Shown: positions 56,601 to 64,000 of the stretch, in pieces
Layout: each line of letters starts with the position of its first letter
Position numbering within the stretch: position 1 is the stretch's first letter
Source: Bolinopsis microptera
Lineage: Eukaryota > Ctenophora > Tentaculata > Lobata > Bolinopsidae
DNA: 64,000 bases
Assembly: GCF_026151205.1 (NCBI RefSeq)
Contig: NC_087073.1
Location: 21,108,837 to 21,172,836 of the forward strand
Direction: 5' to 3'
Program-made: the position numbers and the translations under genes
The notes under the pieces: model-generated
Seen by the model: only the letters and a program-made list of their open reading frames with translations
What the model was told of the DNA's origin: nothing
Databases searched by the model: none

Positions 56601-59600
56601 TGAGTAATACCTGGTGAGGGTTACCTGCTGTGTGAGTAATACCTGGTGAGGGTTACCTGCTGTGTGAGTAATACCTGGTGAGGGTTACCTGCTGTGTGAG
56701 TAATACCTGGTGAGGGTTACCTGCTGTGTGAGTAATACCTGGTGAGGGTTACCTGCTGTGTGAGTAATACCTGGTGAGGGTTACCTGCTGTGTGAGTAAT
56801 ACCTGGTGAGGGTTACCTGCTGTGTGAGTAATACCTGGTGAGGGTTACCTGCTGTGTGTGTAATACCTGGTGAGGGTTACCTGCTGTGTGAGTAATACCT
56901 GGTGAGGGTTACCTGCTGTGTGTGTAATACCTGGTGAGGGTTACCTGCTGTGTGAGTAATACCTGGTGAGGGTTACCTGCTGTGTAAGTAATACCTGGTG
57001 AGGGTTACCTGCTGTGTGAGTAATACCTGGTGAGGGTTACCTGCTGTGTGAGTAATACCTGGTGAGGGTTACCTGCTGTGTGAGTAATACCTGGTGAGGG
57101 TTACCTGCTGTGTGAGTAATACCTGGTGAGGGTTACCTGCTGTGTGAGTAATACCTGGTGAGGGTTACCTGCTGTGTGAGTAATACCTGGTGAGGGTTAC
57201 CTGCTGTGTGAGTAATACCTGGTGAGGGTTACCTGCTGTGTGAGTAATACCTGGTGAGGGTTACCTGCTGTGTGAGTAATACCTGGTGAGGGTTACCTGC
57301 TGTGTGAGTAATACCTGGTGAGGGTTACCTGCTGTGTGAGTAATACCTGGTGAGGGTTACCTGCTGTGTGAGTAATACCTGGTGAGGGTTACCTGCTGTG
57401 TGAGTAATACCTGGTGAGGGTTACCTGCTGTGTGAGTAATACCTGGTGAGGGTTACCTGCTGTGTGAGTAATACCTGGTGAGGGTTACCTGCTGTGTGAG
57501 TAATACCTGGTGAGGGTTACCTGCTGTGTGAGTAATACCTGGTGAGGGTTACCTGCTGTGTGAGTAATACCTGGTGAGGGTTACCTGCTGTGTGAGTAAT
57601 ACCTGGTGAGGGTTACCTGCTGTGTGAGTAATACCTGGTGAGGGTTACCTGCTGTGTGAGTAATACCTGGTGAGGGTTACCTGCTGTGTGAGTAATACCT
57701 GGTGAGGGTTACCTGCTGTGTGAGTAATACCTGGTGAGGGTTACCTGCTGTGTGAGTAATACCTGGTGAGGGTTACCTGCTGTGTGAGTAATACCTGGTG
57801 AGGGTTACCTGCTGTGTGAGTAATACCTGGTGAGGGTTACCTGCTGTGTGAGTAATACCTGGTGAGGGTTACCTGCTGTGTGAGTAATACCTGGTGAGGG
57901 TTACCTGCTGTGTGAGTAATACCTGGTGAGGGTTACCTGCTGTGTGAGTAATACCTGGTGAGGGTTACCTGCTGTGTGAGTAATACCTGGTGAGGGTTAC
58001 CTGCTGTGTGAGTAATACCTGGTGAGGGTTACCTGCTGTGTGAGTAATACCTGGTGAGGGTTACCTGCTGTGTGAGTAATACCTGGTGAGGGTTACCTGC
58101 TGTGTGAGTAATACCTGGTGAGGGTTACCTGCTGTGTGAGTAATACCTGGTGAGGGTTACCTGCTGTGTGAGTAATACCTGGTGAGGGTTACCTGCTGTG
58201 TGAGTAATACCTGGTGAGGGTTACCTGCTGTGTAAGTAATACCTGGTGAGGGTTACCTGCTGTGTGAGTAATACCTGGTGAGGGTTACCTGCTGTGTAAG
58301 TAATACCTGGTGAGGGTTACCTGCTGTGTGAGTAATACCTGGTGAGGGTTACCTGCTGTGTGAGTAATACCTGGTGAGGGTTACCTGCTGTGTAAGTAAT
58401 ACCTGGTGAGGGTTACCTGCTGTGTGAGTAATACCTGGTGAGGGTTACCTGCTGTGTGAGTAATACCTGGTGAGGGTTACCTGCTGTGTGAGTAATACCT
58501 GGTGAGGGTTACCTGCTGTGTGAGTAATACCTGGTGAGGGTTACCTGCTGTGTGAGTAATACCTGGTGAGGGTTACCTGCTGTGTGAGTAATACCTGGTG
58601 AGGGTTACCTGCTGTGTGAGTAATACCTGGTGAGGGTTACCTGCTGTGTGAGTAATACCTGGTGAGGGTTACCTGCTGTGAGTAATACCTGGTGAGGGTT
58701 ACCTGCTGTGTAAGTAATACCTGGTGAGGGTTACCTGCTGTGTGAGTAATACCTGGTGAGGGTTACCTGCTGTGTGAGTAATACCTGGTGAGGGTTACCT
58801 GCTGTGTGTAATACCTGGTGAGGGTTACCTGCTGTGTAATACCTGGTGAGGGTTACCTGCTGTGTAAGTAATACCTGGTGAGGGTTACCTGCTGTGTGAG
58901 TAATACCTGGTGAGGGTTACCTGCTGTGTGAGTAATACCTGGTGAGGGTTACCTGCTGTGTGAGTAATACCTGGTGAGGGTTACCTGCTGTGAGTAATAC
59001 CTGGTGAGGGTTACCTGCTGTGTGAGTAATACCTGGTGAGGGTTACCTGCTGTGTGAGTAATACCTGGTGAGGGTTACCTGCTGTGTGAGTAATACCTGG
59101 TGAGGGTTACCTGCTGTGTGAGTAATACCTGGTGAGGGTTACCTGCTGTGTGAGTAATACCTGGTGAGGGTTACCTGCTGTGTGAGTAATACCTGGTGAG
59201 GGTTACCTGCTGTGTGAGTAATACCTGGTGAGGGTTACCTGCTGTGTGAGTAATACCTGGTGAGGGTTACCTGCTGTGTGAGTAATACCTGGTGAGGGTT
59301 ACCTGCTGTGTGAGTAATACCTGGTGAGGGTTACCTGCTGTGTGAGTAATACCTGGTGAGGGTTACCTGCTGTGTGAGTAATACCTGGTGAGGGTTACCT
59401 GCTGTGTGAGTAATACCTGGTGAGGGTTACCTGCTGTGTGAGTAATACCTGGTGAGGGTTACCTGCTGTGTGAGTAATACCTGGTGAGGGTTACCTGCTG
59501 TGTGAGTAATACCTGGTGAGGGTTACCTGCTGTGTGAGTAATACCTGGTGAGGGTTACCTGCTGTGTGAGTAATACCTGGTGAGGGTTACCTGCTGTGTG

Positions 59601-62600
59601 AGTAATACCTGGTGAGGGTTACCTGCTGTGTGAGTAATACCTGGTGAGGGTTACCTGCTGTGTGAGTAATACCTGGTGAGGGTTACCTGCTGTGTGAGTA
59701 ATACCTGGTGAGGGTTACCTGCTGTGTGAGTAATACCTGGTGAGGGTTACCTGCTGTGTGAGTAATACCTGGTGAGGGTTACCTGCTGTGTGAGTAATAC
59801 CTGGTGAGGGTTACCTGCTGTGTGAGTAATACCTGGTGAGGGTTACCTGCTGTGTGAGTAATACCTGGTGAGGGTTACCTGCTGTGTGAGTAATACCTGG
59901 TGAGGGTTACCTGCTGTGTGAGTAATACCTGGTGAGGGTTACCTGCTGTGTGAGTAATACCTGGTGAGGGTTACCTGCTGTGTGAGTAATACCTGGTGAG
60001 GGTTACCTGCTGTGTGAGTAATACCTGGTGAGGGTTACCTGCTGTGTGAGTAATACCTGGTGAGGGTTACCTGCTGTGTGAGTAATACCTGGTGAGGGTT
60101 ACCTGCTGTGTGAGTAATACCTGGTGAGGGTTACCTGCTGTGTGAGTAATACCTGGTGAGGGTTACCTGCTGTGTGAGTAATACCTGGTGAGGGTTACCT
60201 GCTGTGTGAGTAATACCTGGTGAGGGTTACCTGCTGTGTGAGTAATACCTGGTGAGGGTTACCTGCTGTGTGAGTAATACCTGGTGAGGGTTACCTGCTG
60301 TGTGAGTAATACCTGGTGAGGGTTACCTGCTGTGTGAGTAATACCTGGTGAGGGTTACCTGCTGTGTGAGTAATACCTGGTGAGGGTTACCTGCTGTGTG
60401 AGTAATACCTGGTGAGGGTTACCTGCTGTGTGAGTAATACCTGGTGAGGGTTACCTGCTGTGTGTGTAATACCTGGTGAGGGTTACCTGCTGTGTGAGTA
60501 ATACCTGGTGAGGGTTACCTGCTGTGTGAGTAATACCTGGTGAGGGTTACCTGCTGTGTGAGTAATACCTGGTGAGGGTTACCTGCTGTGTGAGTAATAC
60601 CTGGTGAGGGTTACCTGCTGTGTGAGTAATACCTGGTGAGGGTTACCTGCTGTGTGAGTAATACCTGGTGAGGGTTACCTGCTGTGTGAGTAATACCTGG
60701 TGAGGGTTACCTGCTGTGTGAGTAATACCTGGTGAGGGTTACCTGCTGTGTGAGTAATACCTGGTGAGGGTTACCTGCTGTGTGAGTAATACCTGGTGAG
60801 GGTTACCTGCTGTGTGAGTAATACCTGGTGAGGGTTACCTGCTGTGTAAGTAATACCTGGTGAGGGTTACCTGCTGTGTGAGTAATACCTGGTGAGGGTT
60901 ACCTGCTGTGTGAGTAATACCTGGTGAGGGTTACCTGCTGTGTGAGTAATACCTGGTGAGGGTTACCTGCTGTGTGAGTAATACCTGGTGAGGGTTACCT
61001 GCTGTGTGAGTAATACCTGGTGAGGGTTACCTGCTGTGTGAGTAATACCTGGTGAGGGTTACCTGCTGTGTGAGTAATACCTGGTGAGGGTTACCTGCTG
61101 TGTGAGTAATACCTGGTGAGGGTTACCTGCTGTGTGAGTAATACCTGGTGAGGGTTACCTGCTGTGTGAGTAATACCTGGTGAGGGTTACCTGCTGTGTG
61201 AGTAATACCTGGTGAGGGTTACCTGCTGTGTGAGTAATACCTGGTGAGGGTTACCTGCTGTGTGAGTAATACCTGGTGAGGGTTACCTGCTGTGTGAGTA
61301 ATACCTGGTGAGGGTTACCTGCTGTGTGAGTAATACCTGGTGAGGGTTACCTGCTGTGTGAGTAATACCTGGTGAGGGTTACCTGCTGTGTGAGTAATAC
61401 CTGGTGAGGGTTACCTGCTGTGTGAGTAATACCTGGTGAGGGTTACCTGCTGTGTAAGTAATACCTGGTGAGGGTTACCTGCTGTGTAGTAATACCTGGT
61501 GAGGGTTACCTGCTGTGTGAGTAATACCTGGTGAGGGTTACCTGCTGTGTGAGTAATACCTGGTGAGGGTTACCTGCTGTGTGAGTAATACCTGGTGAGG
61601 GTTACCTGCTGTGTGAGTAATACCTGGTGAGGGTTACCTGCTGTGTGAGTAATACCTGGTGAGGGTTACCTGCTGTGTGTAATACCTGGTGAGGGTTACC
61701 TGCTGTGTGAGTAATACCTGGTGAGGGTTACCTGCTGTGTGAGTAATACCTGGTGAGGGTTACCTGCTGTGTGAGTAATACCTGGTGAGGGTTACCTGCT
61801 GTGTGAGTAATACCTGGTGAGGGTTACCTGCTGTGTGAGTAATACCTGGTGAGGGTTACCTGCTGTGTGAGTAATACCTGGTGAGGGTTACCTGCTGTGT
61901 GAGTAATACCTGGTGAGGGTTACCTGCTGTGTGAGTAATACCTGGTGAGGGTTACCTGCTGTGTGAGTAATACCTGGTGAGGGTTACCTGCTGTGTGAGT
62001 AATACCTGGTGAGGGTTACCTGCTGTGTGAGTAATACCTGGTGAGGGTTACCTGCTGTGTGAGTAATACCTGGTGAGGGTTACCTGCTGTGTGAGTAATA
62101 CCTGGTGAGGGTTACCTGCTGTGTGAGTAATACCTGGTGAGGGTTACCTGCTGTGTGAGTAATACCTGGTGAGGGTTACCTGCTGTGTGAGTAATACCTG
62201 GTGAGGGTTACCTGCTGTGTGAGTAATACCTGGTGAGGGTTACCTGCTGTGTGAGTAATACCTGGTGAGGGTTACCTGCTGTGTGAGTAATACCTGGTGA
62301 GGGTTACCTGCTGTGTGAGTAATACCTGGTGAGGGTTACCTGCTGTGTGAGTAATACCTGGTGAGGGTTACCTGCTGTGTGAGTAATACCTGGTGAGGGT
62401 TACCTGCTGTGTGAGTAATACCTGGTGAGGGTTACCTGCTGTGTGAGTAATACCTGGTGAGGGTTACCTGCTGTGTGTAATACCTGGTGAGGGTTACCTG
62501 CTGTGTAAGTAATACCTGGTGAGGGTTACCTGCTGTGTGAGTAATACCTGGTGAGGGTTACCTGCTGTGTGAGTAATACCTGGTGAGGGTTACCTGCTGT

Positions 62601-63720
62601 GTGAGTAATACCTGGTGAGGGTTACCTGCTGTGTGAGTAATACCTGGTGAGGGTTACCTGCTGTGTGAGTAATACCTGGTGAGGGTTACCTGCTGTGTGA
62701 GTAATACCTGGTGAGGGTTACCTGCTGTGTGAGTAATACCTGGTGAGGGTTACCTGCTGTGTGAGTAATACCTGGTGAGGGTTACCTGCTGTGTGAGTAA
62801 TACCTGGTGAGGGTTACCTGCTGTGTGAGTAATACCTGGTGAGGGTTACCTGCTGTGTGAGTAATACCTGGTGAGGGTTACCTGCTGTGTGAGTAATACC
62901 TGGTGAGGGTTACCTGCTGTGTGAGTAATACCTGGTGAGGGTTACCTGCTGTGTAATACCTGGTGAGGGTTACCTGCTGTGTGAGTAATACCTGGTGAGG
63001 GTTACCTGCTGTGTGAGTAATACCTGGTGAGGGTTACCTGCTGTGTGAGTAATACCTGGTGAGGGTTACCTGCTGTGTGAGTAATACCTGGTGAGGGTTA
63101 CCTGCTGTGTGAGTAATACCTGGTGAGGGTTACCTGCTGTGTGAGTAATACCTGGTGAGGGTTACCTGCTGTGTGAGTAATACCTGGTGAGGGTTACCTG
63201 CTGTGTAAGTAATACCTGGTGAGGGTTACCTGCTGTGTGAGTAATACCTGGTGAGGGTTACCTGCTGTGTGAGTAATACCTGGTGAGGGTTACCTGCTGT
63301 GTGAGTAATACCTGGTGAGGGTTACCTGCTGTGTGAGTAATACCTGGTGAGGGTTACCTGCTGTGTGAGTAATACCTGGTGAGGGTTACCTGCTGTGTGA
63401 GTAATACCTGGTGAGGGTTACCTGCTGTGTGAGTAATACCTGGTGAGGGTTACCTGCTGTGTGAGTAATACCTGGTGAGGGTTACCTGCTGTGTGAGTAA
63501 TACCTGGTGAGGGTTACCTGCTGTGTAAGTAATACCTGGTGAGGGTTACCTGCTGTGTGAGTAATACCTGGTGAGGGTTACCTGCTGTGTGATGAGCTCC
63601 CGGATCTTGTTCTGGAGAACAGTACACTCAGTCTGGTCCGCAGGGTTGTTCAGGGAACAGGGAAACACGCTCTGTACTTGTAGTGTCAACTTGTTCGGGT
63701 CCCATTTACCACCTAGATAC
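50626..63720 (-). CDS. MPND-like JAMM/MPN+ domain protein (3' exons)
   Basis: Four exons join in exact phase: 63720-63582, 51641-51465, 51147-51083 and 50851-50626 (stop TGA). The first encodes YLGGKWDPNKLTLQVQSVFP, the start of an MPN domain. The second carries the intact JAMM metal-binding motif HSHPTSSPRPSQHD (H-x-H-x10-D) inside VIGWYHSHP and continues PCLGVIVSPF. The third has LFCVMHTNDGRPVPMHLEY, and the last a helical tail with TPKD. Block order and these motifs match animal MPND rather than MYSM1 or BRCC36 as I recall them. JAMM proteins of this type are zinc metalloproteases or readers acting on ubiquitin or modified chromatin. The activity here is inference. Upstream exons, including the JAMM Glu, lie beyond the window. 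The intron 63581-51642 is 11.9 kb and nearly all a 32-bp minisatellite derived from the 63582 exon-intron junction. Confidence 0.85.
51660..51704. other. Short unique intron end before the MPND-like acceptor
   Basis: Between the 32-bp array and the acceptor at 51642-51643 (sense tgatttcag) lie only about 60 bp of unique intron, with a pair of related ccaatcac strings. Confidence 0.5.
51705..63592 (-). repeat. 32-bp minisatellite made from a splice donor, about 370 copies
   Basis: The unit on the plus strand is gtaatacctggtgagggtta + cctgctgtgtga (32 bp). On the sense (minus) strand it reads CACACAGCAGgtaaccctca, then ccaggtattact. The first copy overlaps the real exon end: the exon finishes ...CTCATCACACAGCAG at 63582 and continues gtaacc. 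Units are nearly identical, with recurring variants (gtgtaag, gtgtgtg, gtctaag), some clustered, and a few 1-4-bp deletions near 58680-62950. It fills about 99 percent of the intron. Confidence 0.98.
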
Positions 63721-63811
63721 CTGCACAAATAACCATTTATATTGCAATCAATTACACGTCATACTATTACAAAGATGTTTAGATTGTATAAACTATATAA
63801 GTCGTAGAACC

Positions 63812-64000
63812 CCCCCCCCCCCCAGTATAAGTATACTATCCTCACCCCGGCCCCCCCTCTAACCCCCCCCCCCCCATCAAGTAATAATATTATCCTCACC
63901 CTCCCCCGCCCCCCCTCTAACCCCCCCCCCCCCCCGGCCCCCCCCCCCGTATCAAGTAATAATATTATCCTCACCCTCCCCCGCCCCCCCCTCTAACCCC
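63812..64000. repeat. C-rich repeat, about 3 copies, at the window edge
   Basis: Units of roughly 60-75 bp combine gtaataatattatcctcacc with cccccgccccccctctaacc and long C runs of variable length. It lies in the next upstream intron of the MPND-like gene, so the RNA would be G-rich. It continues beyond the window. Confidence 0.85.

Noticed and set aside
51705-63592. CRISPR-like repeat array
   Set aside because: Units are contiguous with no unique spacers and the context is eukaryotic introns, so it is a minisatellite.

Overview
The window is metazoan nuclear DNA. The genes are split into many short exons with GT-AG introns whose codon phases can be joined by eye. They encode animal-type proteins: an SLC6 neurotransmitter:sodium symporter, a secreted papain-family protease, a single-pass Cys-rich membrane protein, a KIAA2012-like coiled-coil protein and an MPND-like JAMM protein. 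The host is probably a marine invertebrate. I cannot name the phylum from the sequence.

More than half of the window is tandem repeat. Left to right: 1-2008, a 55-bp minisatellite; 2400-2611 and 3109-4085, 11-bp and 7-bp satellites; 5205-9990 (+), the SLC6 gene, one intron of which is a 53-bp array made from its own exon end; 10449-12692 (-), the cysteine protease gene, convergent with SLC6; 13080-15734, a TTAA-flanked piggyBac-like foldback element; 16251-17456 (-), a small coiled-coil gene with repeat arrays in its intron; 18064-24640 (-), the 3' half of a membrane protein gene whose introns hold a 56-bp array, a Harbinger-like MITE and a second, inverted piggyBac-like element; 24655-37333, a 46-bp array that is partly badly damaged sequence and ends in a 100-N gap; 37434-38027, an 11-bp satellite; 38996-48606 (+), the KIAA2012-like gene with about 18 exons; 49320-50100, a foldback repeat; 50626-63720 (-), the 3' half of an MPND-like gene whose 11.9-kb intron is almost entirely a 32-bp minisatellite; 63812-64000, C-rich repeats.

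The most notable result is a recurring architecture. Many arrays start at, or within a few bases of, an exon edge, and several repeat units contain a copy of that exon edge plus its splice signal. In the MPND-like gene the last 10 exonic bases and the 5' splice site are copied about 370 times. In the SLC6 gene each unit carries 27 exonic bases bounded by AG and GT, exactly nine codons in a compatible phase. Smaller duplications of splice sites occur in the KIAA2012-like gene. This suggests that intron growth here is seeded by tandem duplication of splice junctions, giving introns that carry hundreds of decoy or recursive splice sites.

The genes show no operon or pathway relation. Long degraded stretches and homopolymers of 159 to 657 bases in 26387-37333 look like uncorrected long-read sequence and should not be read biologically.
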